NCBI GenBank assembly: GCA_902799685.1
Contig: CADCBO010000013.1
Span: 40,493 to 104,492, forward strand
Direction of reading: 5' to 3'
DNA from: an uncultured Bacteroidales bacterium
GTDB lineage: Bacteria; Bacteroidota; Bacteroidia; Bacteroidales; Bacteroidaceae
DNA: 64,000 nt
Shown here: one piece after another, positions 7,962 to 17,100 of the stretch
Layout: each line of letters begins with the position of its first letter
Position numbering within the stretch: position 1 is the stretch's first letter
Notes under the pieces: model-generated
Told to the model about the DNA's origin: nothing
Database searches by the model: none
Seen by the model: the letters and a program-made list of their open reading frames with translations, nothing else
Position numbers and translations under genes: made by a program

Positions 7962-10292
7962 CTACCTGATTTTGAGCTTTCTGACCTTGCCGTTCTTCCA
8001 GACCAGGTCAAAGGTCTGGCCGGTGCGGGTGCGGATGCCGCGGATGTAGCCGTCGGGCCAGGCTGAAGGCAGCGCAGGCAATGGGTCAACCAGATGGTCC
8101 TCAGAGCGCAACAGCATCTCCATCACTCCGGCACAGCCTCCAAAATTGCCGTCTATCTGGAACGGCGAATGGGCATCCAGCAGATTGGGGTAAGTGCCGC
8201 CTCCACGGCGGGCATCGGGACCGCGGTAATTGTCGGGGCTGATATAGCGTAACAGGCGCCTATACATACGGTATGCGTTGTCGGCGTCCCTGAGTCGGGC
8301 ATAGAGGTTTATGCGCCAGCCGCAGCTCCAGCCGGTAGTCTCAAACCCCTTTATTTCAAGAGACTTGAGTGCGGCATCGGCATATTCTCCTCCACTTATC
8401 TGATGACCCGGATATACTCCGAACAAATGTGACTGGTGGCGGTGTTGCGGATCCTCATCGGCCCAGTCATAGTACCACTCCATAAGATGGCCGTCGGCCC
8501 CTATATGATACCCGCGCAATCGGCTTAAACATGAGCGGACCTTGCGGTTGAAGGCATTATCAGAGAGTACTTGTGAGGCATCGGCAGCATCCATGAGGCA
8601 TTCCCGTATCATCGCGATATCAGCAGTTCCGCCGTAAAGTGTCGCGCCATGAAATCCCTTGTCGGTAATGTATTTGTTCTCGGGCGATGTAGAGGGCGAT
8701 GTTATCAGCTCTCCGTCTTTCTCAACCAGCCAGGCCATACAGAATTCAGCAGCACCTTTCAATGCAGAATAATCCTTCTTAAGGCGCTCCAGATCACGGG
8801 TAAACAGATAATGTTCCCAGATGTGCGTAGCCAGCCACGGACCGGACATATACCAGTTGGCCCAGTTGGGATCACCTGACCCCAAGCCCACCGGATTGGC
8901 TGTCGCCCAGATATCGCTATTGTGGCCCGATGCCCAGCCCTGATCCACACCCAGGTAATTACGGGCCGTTTCAATTCCCGATATGGACATATTGTTCACA
9001 TAGTCCAGCATCACCTCATGCATCTCGGGCAGTGCTGCAGGCTCGGCCGGCCAGTAGTTTTCCTGCAGGTTGATGTTTATGGTGTAGTTACCGCTCCAGG
9101 GCGGTTCCATGCTCTCGTTCCAGAGTCCCTGCAGGTTGGCGGGAACGCCGGGTGTTCGAGACGATGATATGAGCAGATACCTGCCATACTGGAAATAAAG
9201 AGCCTCCAGCTCCGGATTGGCCTGATTCTCATCCGAGTAGAGCTTGAGTTGCTCATCGGTAGGCAATGCCTTTATTCCGGGATCGGTCTTGCCAAGGTTT
9301 ATTGTCAGACGGTCAAAGAAACTTTTGTAGTCAGCAACATGTTTTTTCCGGATTTCATCGAAGTTTTTGCCGCATACACGCGCCGCGTTGGCATCGGCCA
9401 GTTCCCGGTAAGGCAGCCCTTCTTTCACCGGATCATGGTCAAAACCGTTGAACGATGTGGAGTTTACTATCTTGATGACCGCCTCCTTTACACCTTTAAG
9501 GGACAGTGACTTACCATCGGTCTCAGTCCGGCCGTCACACTCCGCAAGCAGTATGGTGCGGTAATGGATTCCCCTGTCCGGAGAATACATGAAGCGCTCA
9601 TGCCTGGTCCGGAAATAGTTCGGGTATGAATGGTATGCCACATAGCCGTCAACAGTGATGCGCCCAACGCCGTAAACCGCCTCATGCGGATGCGGATAAT
9701 CAAGCACCAGCTCTGCATCAACAGGTTGGGCGCTCTTGATCCTCACCACGATCACAGAATCCGGAGCCGATGCAAAATACTCCGTGCTGAAACTCTTTCC
9801 GTCACGAAGATAAGAGACTCTGGCTACTGCCTCCGATATGTCCAGTTCCCTGTTGTATTCCGATATCTCAGCCTCCGGATAGCGGATAGTGAGCGTACCC
9901 AGCGGCTGGTAATTCTCACTGTAATGCCCCTGGACCTTGCGCTGCAGACGCTCTGCCTTGCGGTAATCCTCGGCATCAAGCGCCATACGGATGGAGTCAA
10001 TGTATCGGGCAGCCTCACCCCATCGGGTAAGACCGGGATACAACTCCATATCCACATGGTCCGCCCTGCTTTCCGGCTCCCCGGTCCACAGGGTTATATC
10101 GTTCAATGACAGCTTATCAGCGGCTGTACCGCCGTAAACCATCGCGCCCATCCGTCCGTTCCCTATAGGCAGCGCCTCCTCAAAGTAATCAGCAGGCCTG
10201 TCATAATGCAGTTTCATCTCTCCTTGCCGCGGTGCTGCACATGCAGTAAGCACAAACGCCATCGCCAATATCGGAACGTATCTCATAAGCAT
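7962..10292 (-). CDS. GH95 family alpha-L-fucosidase-like lipoprotein
   Basis: The start is set at 10292 (or the ATG at 10286) because it gives a lipoprotein signal, MLMRYVPILAMAFVLTACAA, with the lipidated Cys at residue 18 and a -7 box just upstream. The mature protein (about 757 residues) matches GH95 over its whole length: an N-terminal beta-domain (YDRPADYFEEALPIGNGRMG), then an alpha/alpha barrel (LQGLWNESMEPPWSGNYTIN, NLQENYWPAEPAALPE, WANWYMSGPWLATHIWEHY, and DGNFGGCAGVMEMLL near the end). Known members release alpha-1,2-fucose or alpha-galactose residues from host or plant glycans. It is probably anchored in the periplasm or outer membrane. No SusC/SusD pair is nearby. Confidence 0.9.
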   Translation of the reverse strand: MLMRYVPILAMAFVLTACAAPRQGEMKLHYDRPADYFEEALPIGNGRMGAMVYGGTAADKLSLNDITLWTGEPESRADHVDMELYPGLTRWGEAARYIDSIRMALDAEDYRKAERLQRKVQGHYSENYQPLGTLTIRYPEAEISEYNRELDISEAVARVSYLRDGKSFSTEYFASAPDSVIVVRIKSAQPVDAELVLDYPHPHEAVYGVGRITVDGYVAYHSYPNYFRTRHERFMYSPDRGIHYRTILLAECDGRTETDGKSLSLKGVKEAVIKIVNSTSFNGFDHDPVKEGLPYRELADANAARVCGKNFDEIRKKHVADYKSFFDRLTINLGKTDPGIKALPTDEQLKLYSDENQANPELEALYFQYGRYLLISSSRTPGVPANLQGLWNESMEPPWSGNYTININLQENYWPAEPAALPEMHEVMLDYVNNMSISGIETARNYLGVDQGWASGHNSDIWATANPVGLGSGDPNWANWYMSGPWLATHIWEHYLFTRDLERLKKDYSALKGAAEFCMAWLVEKDGELITSPSTSPENKYITDKGFHGATLYGGTADIAMIRECLMDAADASQVLSDNAFNRKVRSCLSRLRGYHIGADGHLMEWYYDWADEDPQHRHQSHLFGVYPGHQISGGEYADAALKSLEIKGFETTGWSCGWRINLYARLRDADNAYRMYRRLLRYISPDNYRGPDARRGGGTYPNLLDAHSPFQIDGNFGGCAGVMEMLLRSEDHLVDPLPALPSAWPDGYIRGIRTRTGQTFDLVWKNGKVRKLKIR

Positions 10293-10303
10293 ATAATTTA
10301 CCG

Positions 10304-10335
10304 CAAACTTAGGGAAACTTTCCAAATCCGCCAAA
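10304..10335 (-). promoter_or_regulatory. Promoter of the GH95 gene
   Basis: On the minus strand: -33 TTTG at 10335-10332, a 20-base spacer, and -7 TAAGTTTG at 10311-10304, matching the Bacteroidota consensus. The -33 box lies in the left arm of the inverted repeat at 10330-10387. Confidence 0.75.
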
Positions 10336-10387
10336 GTATCCCACACCAATCGGCCTTGTGAGCGGGGTCGTTGTGGGACACTTTGGC
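10330..10387. repeat. 16-bp inverted repeat between divergent genes
   Basis: Arms 10330-10345 and 10372-10387 match at 15 of 16 positions (GCCAAAGTaTCCCACA and its complement), separated by 26 bases. It lies between the divergent GH95 and EamA genes and overlaps the GH95 -33 box, so it could be an operator or a further dispersed palindrome. Confidence 0.7.
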
Positions 10388-10398
10388 AAAAACCGTTG

Positions 10399-10406
10399 TA
10401 TCTTTG
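10399..10406 (+). promoter_or_regulatory. -7 box of the EamA exporter gene
   Basis: TATCTTTG ends 8 bases before the ATG at 10415, implying a very short leader. No well-spaced -33 TTTG is seen. Confidence 0.55.
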
Positions 10407-10414
10407 CACCCACA

Positions 10415-11305
10415 ATGAAAAGAGAGCGTAACAGTCTGATTGGTTTGGCGGCCGGAATAGCAGCCGGAGTCTCATACGGAATGAACCCGCTGTTTGCCAA
10501 GCCGTTGCTGGCCGATGGCGTCTCCATACCCACAATGCTGTTTTTCCGATACGCGATATCGGTAATCATAATGGCTGTGTGGATGAAACTTAAGGGTGAA
10601 TCCTTCCGCGTCAAGGCCAATGAGTTCAGGCTGCTGGTGGTGCTGGGTCTGCTGTTCTCACTGAGCAGCCTGTTCCTGTTTGAATCCTACAGATTCATCC
10701 CGTCCGGACTGGCCACCACCCTAGTCTATCTCTACCCCATTTTTGTGGCGCTGATAATGGTGGTGCTCAAGTCTTACCCCAACTGGCAGACCTGGATAGC
10801 AATTGCCGTAACGTTTATTGGTGTGATTCTGCTCAGTCTGCCGTCCGGCAAGCTGTCGCTCCATGCAGGGGGAATGATTCTGGCTGCCCTGTCGGCCTTG
10901 AGTTACGCTTTCTATCTGGTAATAGTAAACCAATCCACACGCATCAGCCACATATCCAATCACACACTCACATTCTATGCATTAGCTGTTGGAACCGTAT
11001 TGTTCCTGTGCTATCAGTACACCAGCCATGTACCATTCATGAATGGAGTAAACTCTTGGAAATCAGCACTCAACCTGACCGGCCTGGCCATATTCCCCAC
11101 CATGATTTCCCTGCTCACCCTGGCCATAGCCACCCGTATCATCGGCCCCACCCGCACCGCTATCCTGGGAGTGTTTGAGCCCATAACCGCCATACTCATC
11201 GGCACACTGCTCTTTCTGGAGCCCATCACCCCGCGCATGGTCATCGGCATAACCCTCTGCCTTGCCGCAGTCCTCTTCATGTCCATCCACCGCCCAGCAA
11301 AATGA
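10415..11305 (+). CDS. EamA/DMT-family transporter
   Basis: A 296-residue protein starting at the ATG directly after a -7 box (MKRERNSLIGLAAGIAAG). It has about ten hydrophobic segments in two five-helix repeats, as in EamA (RhaT/YdcZ-type) drug/metabolite exporters. The first repeat carries GMNPLFAKPL and the second GPTRTAILGVFEPITAILIG, the conserved helix 9 pattern of EamA proteins. It should sit in the inner membrane; the substrate cannot be told from sequence. The stop codon TGA and the last Lys codon lie in the left end of the palindromic repeat at 11299-11383. Confidence 0.88.
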   Translation: MKRERNSLIGLAAGIAAGVSYGMNPLFAKPLLADGVSIPTMLFFRYAISVIIMAVWMKLKGESFRVKANEFRLLVVLGLLFSLSSLFLFESYRFIPSGLATTLVYLYPIFVALIMVVLKSYPNWQTWIAIAVTFIGVILLSLPSGKLSLHAGGMILAALSALSYAFYLVIVNQSTRISHISNHTLTFYALAVGTVLFLCYQYTSHVPFMNGVNSWKSALNLTGLAIFPTMISLLTLAIATRIIGPTRTAILGVFEPITAILIGTLLFLEPITPRMVIGITLCLAAVLFMSIHRPAK

Positions 11306-11383
11306 TACAAAAGGGGTCAGGCCCCAATTGTACTATTTTTCAAAAATGATACAATTGGGGCCTGACCCCTTTTGTATCATTTT
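11299..11383. repeat. REPIN-like palindrome, family A, copy 1
   Basis: Arms 11299-11332 and 11350-11383 are perfect 34-bp inverted repeats around a 17-base loop. Each arm holds the core GGGGTCAGGCCCC, itself a small hairpin. The left end supplies the TGA stop of the EamA gene (11303-11305), and the right arm supplies a TTTG that fits as -33 box of the GH2 gene. An identical 85-base copy is at 13208-13292. Confidence 0.92.
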
Positions 11384-11403
11384 GCGAATTATTTGTATGT
11401 TTG
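11371..11403 (+). promoter_or_regulatory. Promoter of the GH2 gene
   Basis: -33 TTTG at 11371-11374, a 21-base spacer, and -7 TATGTTTG at 11396-11403, 17 bases before the ATG. The -33 box is inside the right arm of the palindromic repeat. Confidence 0.65.
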
Positions 11404-11420
11404 CAAAAAACTATACTCAT

Positions 11421-13214
11421 ATGAAAAAGGGAATTATCGCATTACTGACCATCTGCCTGGCAGCCGCCAACGCAACGGCCGCAGAGGTGCCGCAACTGGC
11501 CAACGTCCAGGCACGTAACGTTACATCGCTCAACGGAGAGTGGAATTACATAATCGATGTACAGGAGGAGGGCTACTATGACTACCGAATGAACCCCACC
11601 GCATGGGGATTCTTCAGGAACGCCAAGCCCCAGCGCCCCGAGGACCTAATAGAATATGACTTTGACAAGGCCGCAGTCATGAACATACCCGGCGACTGGA
11701 ACACCCAGAATGAGCAGTTGTTCTTCTATGAGGGGACTGTCTGGTTCAAGCGCTCGTTTGAGTGGCACCGTAAGGCCGATGACCACAGAACCATACTCTA
11801 CTTTGGTGCAGTCAATTACGAGGCCCGCGTGTGGGTGAACAGCAGGAACGCCGGCTATCATGTGGGCGGATTCACCCCGTTCAATATGGACATTACGGAC
11901 CTGCTTACCGATGGCGATAACTTTGTGATTGTCAAGGTGGACAACAAGCGCAAGGCCGAAAATGTCCCCACCCAGATATTTGACTGGTGGAACTACGGCG
12001 GCATAACACGTGACGTATTGCTGATCGATGTGGCTCCCGTCTATATTGAGAACTACAAACTCAGTCTGGACAAATCGGCCCCGGACCAGATAAGTTTCAA
12101 CGTCAATCTGAACGAGAAAGTGGCCGGCCGGCAAATAACGCTGAGCATACCCGAGCTCAAGATTACCAAAAAACTGGTGACTGATGACAACGGAACCGCC
12201 CAAGTACAGTTTAAGGCCAAAAAGCTGCAGCTCTGGTCACCCGATAACCCCAAACTCTACGATGTGGAGATAACCCTGGCCGATGAAACCCTCAAGGACC
12301 GGATAGGATTCCGCACCATTGAGACCAAGGGCAAGCAGCTGCTGCTGAACGGCAAGCCCATATTCCTGAAAGGTATAAGCATCCATGACGAGAAGCCTAA
12401 CGGCGGAGGCCGCACCAACAGCGTTGACGATGCCCGCACCCTGCTCTCCTGGGCCAGGGAACTGGGCTGCAACTACGTACGTCTGGCCCACTACCCCCAC
12501 AACGAATATATGGTACGCGAAGCCGAGAAGATGGGCATCCTGGTCTGGTCAGAGATTCCGGTCTATTGGACAATTACCTGGACCAATCCCGATACCTACG
12601 CCAATGCCGAGCGCCAGCTTACCGATATGATACGCCGCGACCAGAACCGCGCCAACGTAATCATCTGGAGCGTAGCCAACGAGACTCCCCACAGCCCCGA
12701 GCGTGACAAGTTCCTGAGCAGCCTGGCCAAGACCGCACGCAGCCTGGATGACACCCGTCTCATATCGATGGCAATGGAGGTGACATCGGCCTCCAACTAC
12801 AAGAACCGCCTGCAGGACAACATGAACGAGTACGTAGATGTGATTTCTTTCAACCAGTACATCGGCTGGTACAGGGATGTCAACGACGCCCCCAAGATGG
12901 AATGGGAAATCCCGTATGACAAACCGGTTATAGTAAGCGAGTTCGGAGGCGGCGCCCGATACGGCCTGCATGGTGATAAGAACGAGCGTTGGACCGAGGA
13001 GTTCCAGGAGAACCTCTACATAGAGAACCTGGCCATGCTGGACAAGATAGAGGGTCTGGTTGGCACCACCCCCTGGATCATGAAGGATTTCCGCTCACCG
13101 CGCCGCGTACTGGACGGCATCCAGGACTACTACAACCGCAAAGGCCTCTACTCCGACAAGGGCGAGAAAAAGAAAGCCTTCTACATCCTCCAATCCTGGT
13201 ACAGCAAAAAATGA
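11421..13214 (+). CDS. GH2 family glycosidase (beta-glucuronidase/beta-galactosidase type), secreted
   Basis: The start at 11421 gives 597 residues with a signal peptide (MKKGIIALLTICLAAANATA). The order is an N-terminal jelly-roll sugar-binding domain (WFKRSFEWH, DNKRKAENVPTQIFDWWNYG), an immunoglobulin-like domain, and a TIM barrel (KGISIHDEKP, NYVRLAHYPHNE). The acid/base Glu is E421 in WSVANETPHS and the nucleophile is E507 in IVSEFGGG. It lacks the C-terminal domains of long LacZ enzymes and is close in size to compact GH2 beta-glucuronidases. It probably trims uronic acid or galactose from glycans in the periplasm. It is flanked on both sides by identical copies of a palindromic repeat; the right copy supplies its TGA stop. 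Confidence 0.85.
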   Translation: MKKGIIALLTICLAAANATAAEVPQLANVQARNVTSLNGEWNYIIDVQEEGYYDYRMNPTAWGFFRNAKPQRPEDLIEYDFDKAAVMNIPGDWNTQNEQLFFYEGTVWFKRSFEWHRKADDHRTILYFGAVNYEARVWVNSRNAGYHVGGFTPFNMDITDLLTDGDNFVIVKVDNKRKAENVPTQIFDWWNYGGITRDVLLIDVAPVYIENYKLSLDKSAPDQISFNVNLNEKVAGRQITLSIPELKITKKLVTDDNGTAQVQFKAKKLQLWSPDNPKLYDVEITLADETLKDRIGFRTIETKGKQLLLNGKPIFLKGISIHDEKPNGGGRTNSVDDARTLLSWARELGCNYVRLAHYPHNEYMVREAEKMGILVWSEIPVYWTITWTNPDTYANAERQLTDMIRRDQNRANVIIWSVANETPHSPERDKFLSSLAKTARSLDDTRLISMAMEVTSASNYKNRLQDNMNEYVDVISFNQYIGWYRDVNDAPKMEWEIPYDKPVIVSEFGGGARYGLHGDKNERWTEEFQENLYIENLAMLDKIEGLVGTTPWIMKDFRSPRRVLDGIQDYYNRKGLYSDKGEKKKAFYILQSWYSKK

Positions 13215-13292
13215 TACAAAAGGGGTCAGGCCCCAATTGTACTATTTTTCAAAAATGATACAATTGGGGCCTGACCCCTTTTGTATCATTTT
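13208..13292. repeat. REPIN-like palindrome, family A, copy 2
   Basis: Identical in sequence and orientation to 11299-11383 (arms 13208-13241 and 13259-13292). The left end supplies the TGA stop of the GH2 gene (13212-13214). The right end overlaps the TAA stop of the convergent uvrA gene (13293-13291). It probably also works as a two-way terminator. Confidence 0.92.
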
Positions 13293-16152
13293 AGCGGGAG
13301 AGTTCTTCAGCGAGGAAGTGGGAGGTGTAGCCTTTGCCGGAGGCGGCTACCTGCTCGGGAGTGCCCTGGGCAACGATCATACCGCCGCCGCGACCGCCTT
13401 CGGGGCCGATGTCGATGATCCAGTCGGCCTGTTTGATAACGTCCATGTTGTGCTCAATTACGATTACCGTATTGCCCTTGTCAACCAGGCGGTTAAGCAC
13501 GTTCATAAGTACGCGTATATCCTCAAAATGGAGTCCTGTGGTAGGCTCGTCCAGAATGTAGAGGGTACGGCCTGTATCGCGTTTGGATAGTTCGGTTGCC
13601 AGTTTCACGCGCTGGCTCTCACCTCCCGATATGGTAGTTGAGGGCTGGCCCAGCTTAAGATAACCCAAGCCAACATCCTGCAGCACCTTTATCTTGTTCA
13701 GTATGGTAGGAACGTTCTCAAAGAACTCCACCGCCATATTGATGGTCATATCCAATATATCGGCAATGGACTTGCCCTTGTAACGAACCTCAAGTGTCTC
13801 ACGGTTGTAGCGCTTGCCGTGGCATACCTCGCAGGGAACCATCACATCAGGCAGGAAATTCATCTCAATGGTCTTGTAGCCGTTGCCACCGCAGGCCTCG
13901 CACCGTCCTCCCGTTACATTGAAAGAGAAACGGCCCGGCTTGTATGCACGGATCCTGGACTCGGGCAGTTCCACAAAAAGCTGGCGTATGTCACTGAACA
14001 CGCCGGTATATGTGGCGGGATTGGAACGAGGTGAACGGCCTATGGGTGACTGGTCCACATCAACAACCTTGTCTATGTTTTCAATCCCTTCAATTGATTT
14101 GTACTCAAGAGGTTCCTTGAGCGAACGATAGAAACGCTGGGACAGTATAGGTTGCAGAGTCTCGTTAACCAAAGTGGATTTGCCGCTTCCGGATACCCCG
14201 GTAACACAGATAAGCTTGCCCAACGGGAATTCCACATCAATACATTTAAGGTTGTTGCCCAGACATCCGCGCAGTATTATACTGTGTCCGTTTCCCGGAC
14301 GACGCCCCGAAAGGTTGCCGTCAGCTGTGTCAAGCTTGCCGTTCAGATATCCCGCAGTAAGCGTATCGGTTTCAAGAAGCTGCGGCACCGTCCCCTGGAA
14401 CACCACCTCTCCACCCTTGCGGCCGGCACGCGGTCCCAGGTCTATTATCCAGTCGGCAGACAGCATCATGTCACGGTCATGCTCCACCACAAGAACCGTG
14501 TTGCCTGTGTCACGCAGTTGTTTCAAGGACTCAATCAGACGAATATTGTCACGCTGATGCAGGCCGATACTGGGCTCATCAAGTATATAAAGGACATTCA
14601 CCAGCTTTGAGCCTATCTGTGTAGCCAGACGGATGCGCTGCTCCTCTCCGCCCGAGAGTGACTCGGCAGGACGATTCAGGGAGAGATAATCCAGACCCAC
14701 GTCAAGCATGAAATGCAGGCGGGTACGTATCTCCTTGAGTATTTCCGATGCAATAGTCCGTTGGCGCTCACTCAGACGCGGCTCAACACTGCAGGTCCAT
14801 TCATAAAGATCCTGGATATCCATCGATGCCAGCCTGTATATGTTCTTGCCGTCAATGCGGAAATACAGCGACTCCTTGTTGAGACGTGCCCCGCCACACT
14901 CCGGGCATACACGCGTCACGGCAAACTGGTCTGCCCATTTCTGTTCGGCGGCAGTCAGGTCTGTCTGCTGCTGGAGTGAGCGCACATACTTGACCACGCC
15001 CTCATACTCCATGAACACGGCGTCGGCCTCACTGTTTATACCGGTAATCTGCACCTTGATGCGCTCATCACTACCGTTCAGGAGTTCATCAATGACATCA
15101 TTTGTCATCTCCGATATAGGTGTATCGAGCGTATAGTCATATTTATTGAGCAGAGCTGTTATCTGTCTGAATATAAGCGTATTCTTAAATGGTCCCAAAG
15201 GAGCTATGGCACCTTTTCTGACTGACAGGGAACGGTCCGGCAGCACCTTGTCCTCATCGACAGCCGATATGTAACCAAGTCCCTTGCACTTGGGACAGAA
15301 ACCCTGAGGAGAGTTAAAAGAGAAGTTGTGTGGTGCAGGATCACGGTAAGACAAGCCGGTTACAGGACACATAAGGCGCTTGCTGTAATGGCGTAACACT
15401 CCTTGCTCGGGGCGGCCGGGGATAGTCTCCTGAGGCATGGACAAAACCATCATAAGCCCGTCACCCTGTTTCATGGCCAGAGCAACGCTGTCAGCCAGGC
15501 GATGACGGTATTTCTCATTCACCACAAGTTTCTCAATCACCACCTCTATGTCATGGTTGCGGTAACGGTCCAGCTTCATGCCGGGCTTGACCTCACGCAT
15601 CTCGCCGTCAACACGGACGTTAATGTATCCCTTGCGGCGTATGCTCTCAAACAGTTCCTTGTAGTGGCCCTTACGGTTGCGCACCAACGGCGCAAGCACA
15701 TATATACGCTGTCCGTCGTAGTCGCTGACGATACGCTCCACAATCTGCTCCTCTGTGAACTTGACCATCTTCTCACCGCTCAGGTAGGAATAGGCCTCTC
15801 CCGCCCTTGCAAACAGCAGACGCAGGTAGTCATATATTTCAGTAACCGTTCCCACCGTTGAACGCGGGTTGCGGTTGGTGGTCTTCTGTTCTATTGAAAT
15901 GACAGGACTGAGTCCCGTAATGCGGTCCACATCAGGACGCTGCAGGTTGCCCAGGAAATTGCGGGCGTAGGCCGAGAAGGTCTCAATGTAACGACGCTGG
16001 CCCTCGGCATAGATGGTGTCGAAAGCAAGTGACGACTTGCCGCTTCCGCTCAGTCCCGTGACCACTGTCAGAGACTTGTGGGGAATCTCCACATCTATGT
16101 TCTTCAGGTTATTGGACCTGGCGCCTGTAACTACAATCTTACTCTTCTCCAT
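13291..16152 (-). CDS. uvrA: Excinuclease ABC subunit A
   Basis: A full-length 953-residue UvrA, the damage-sensing ATPase of nucleotide excision repair. Walker A motifs are GLSGSGKSS (33-41) and a second GVSGSGKST in the C-terminal half. ABC signatures are [10 protein letters not shown] and [10 protein letters not shown], with Walker B regions [10 protein letters not shown] and [10 protein letters not shown]. The zinc-binding cysteine pairs CPKC, CPECGG, CEACGG and CEVCHG are all present. It starts 9 bases after the CHU_C protein gene, so the two may be co-transcribed. Its stop codon touches the palindromic repeat at 13208-13292. Its partner uvrB lies 7 kb downstream on the other strand. Confidence 0.97.
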   Translation of the reverse strand: MEKSKIVVTGARSNNLKNIDVEIPHKSLTVVTGLSGSGKSSLAFDTIYAEGQRRYIETFSAYARNFLGNLQRPDVDRITGLSPVISIEQKTTNRNPRSTVGTVTEIYDYLRLLFARAGEAYSYLSGEKMVKFTEEQIVERIVSDYDGQRIYVLAPLVRNRKGHYKELFESIRRKGYINVRVDGEMREVKPGMKLDRYRNHDIEVVIEKLVVNEKYRHRLADSVALAMKQGDGLMMVLSMPQETIPGRPEQGVLRHYSKRLMCPVTGLSYRDPAPHNFSFNSPQGFCPKCKGLGYISAVDEDKVLPDRSLSVRKGAIAPLGPFKNTLIFRQITALLNKYDYTLDTPISEMTNDVIDELLNGSDERIKVQITGINSEADAVFMEYEGVVKYVRSLQQQTDLTAAEQKWADQFAVTRVCPECGGARLNKESLYFRIDGKNIYRLASMDIQDLYEWTCSVEPRLSERQRTIASEILKEIRTRLHFMLDVGLDYLSLNRPAESLSGGEEQRIRLATQIGSKLVNVLYILDEPSIGLHQRDNIRLIESLKQLRDTGNTVLVVEHDRDMMLSADWIIDLGPRAGRKGGEVVFQGTVPQLLETDTLTAGYLNGKLDTADGNLSGRRPGNGHSIILRGCLGNNLKCIDVEFPLGKLICVTGVSGSGKSTLVNETLQPILSQRFYRSLKEPLEYKSIEGIENIDKVVDVDQSPIGRSPRSNPATYTGVFSDIRQLFVELPESRIRAYKPGRFSFNVTGGRCEACGGNGYKTIEMNFLPDVMVPCEVCHGKRYNRETLEVRYKGKSIADILDMTINMAVEFFENVPTILNKIKVLQDVGLGYLKLGQPSTTISGGESQRVKLATELSKRDTGRTLYILDEPTTGLHFEDIRVLMNVLNRLVDKGNTVIVIEHNMDVIKQADWIIDIGPEGGRGGGMIVAQGTPEQVAASGKGYTSHFLAEELSR

Positions 16153-16161
16153 CCGCCTATG

Positions 16162-16950
16162 TCACTGCTGTACCCCCAATCCTTTCAAGACATTGATGTC
16201 ACTCTTCTCTTCATATTTCCTGCCGCCGGCACCGGTGGCCTGCACATTTATGAAATAAACGCCGTCATTCACCACCTCTCCACGGAAACTGCCGTCCCAT
16301 ATCTCGAACAGATAGCCGCCGTCATTGTCCGGATCGGCATCGGCAGGCAAGATATCCTCCATCCTGCCAGATATAGTCTTGATGGTCTGACCCCAACGGT
16401 TGAATATGGCAATCTTCATGCTCACTATTGAGCGGATATAGATCTTATATACATCATTTATTCCGTCGCCATTGGGCGAGAACGCGTTGTAGAGACGTAT
16501 CTCCGAATCATCGATGGTAAATTCCATAGCCTGCACATCAGCACCCGGAATCGTGCTTAAGGAATCCTTTTCCCTGTATGACCACGCAAAACTGACCTTG
16601 AACTTACCGAAATCAGTGAACTCATATTCAGTCACTGCCTCCTGCCGTTTCAGATAATCCACTGTTTCCGATGTCTCGCCGTCAGTAAACGTACGCGTTA
16701 CAGTCCACTGCGGGAACAGCACATATTCCTTGCCGTCATCAGCCACAAGCTCAGATATGAACTCGGCATGAAGCGGTACGTTCAGCGTGGTTGGTGACGA
16801 TTCTCCCGGGGAAAGCACGGTGGAATCGGCAGAAACTGAAACAAGCAATACTTTCACCTGCACCTGAGGTATGCCGGCAAAAGCATTGAAACTACATACA
16901 GCCATCATTAGGGCTGCACAGAAAAAAACAAGAAAAAACCTTTTTCCCAT
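16162..16950 (-). CDS. T9SS type B sorting/CHU_C (gliding motility C-terminal) protein
   Basis: The start is taken as the ATG at 16950 ([16 protein letters not shown]...), because the in-frame TTG at 16965 lies too close to the -7 box. It has a signal peptide ending near SFNAFAG, a middle region of unclear fold, and a C-terminal CHU_C domain: [18 protein letters not shown], then [15 protein letters not shown], then [19 protein letters not shown]. This domain marks type B cargo of the type IX secretion system, so the protein is probably exported to the cell surface. It is 262 residues, short for such cargo. uvrA follows by 9 bases. Confidence 0.85.
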   Translation of the reverse strand: MGKRFFLVFFCAALMMAVCSFNAFAGIPQVQVKVLLVSVSADSTVLSPGESSPTTLNVPLHAEFISELVADDGKEYVLFPQWTVTRTFTDGETSETVDYLKRQEAVTEYEFTDFGKFKVSFAWSYREKDSLSTIPGADVQAMEFTIDDSEIRLYNAFSPNGDGINDVYKIYIRSIVSMKIAIFNRWGQTIKTISGRMEDILPADADPDNDGGYLFEIWDGSFRGEVVNDGVYFINVQATGAGGRKYEEKSDINVLKGLGVQQ

Positions 16951-16969
16951 ATGGTTTCGTTTCAAAACG

Positions 16970-16977
16970 CAAAAGTA
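16970..16977 (-). promoter_or_regulatory. -7 box of the CHU_C gene/uvrA operon
   Basis: TACTTTTG on the minus strand, 19 bases before the ATG at 16950. The -33 element is weak. Confidence 0.6.
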
Positions 16978-17067
16978 CTCAAAATAATCCTCCCGACCAA
17001 GCAGACAGCTCCTTAGTCTGTAGATATATTAAGCATAAAATATAAACGTAGAGTGAACCCTTTTTTG

Positions 17068-17075
17068 TACTTTTG
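17068..17075 (+). promoter_or_regulatory. -7 box of the LysM protein gene
   Basis: TACTTTTG, 25 bases before the ATG at 17101, divergent from the -7 box at 16970-16977. Confidence 0.6.
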
Positions 17076-17100
17076 CACCTGAAAGATTGACATCACTGTT

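Noticed and set aside
11299-13292. GH2 gene flanked by identical repeats as a composite transposon
   Set aside because: No transposase lies between or beside the copies, the repeats are palindromes of REPIN type, and each is placed at a stop codon rather than duplicating a target site.
13334-15861. Long plus-strand open frames opposite uvrA
   Set aside because: They are antisense shadows of a strongly conserved gene and lack promoters and family features.
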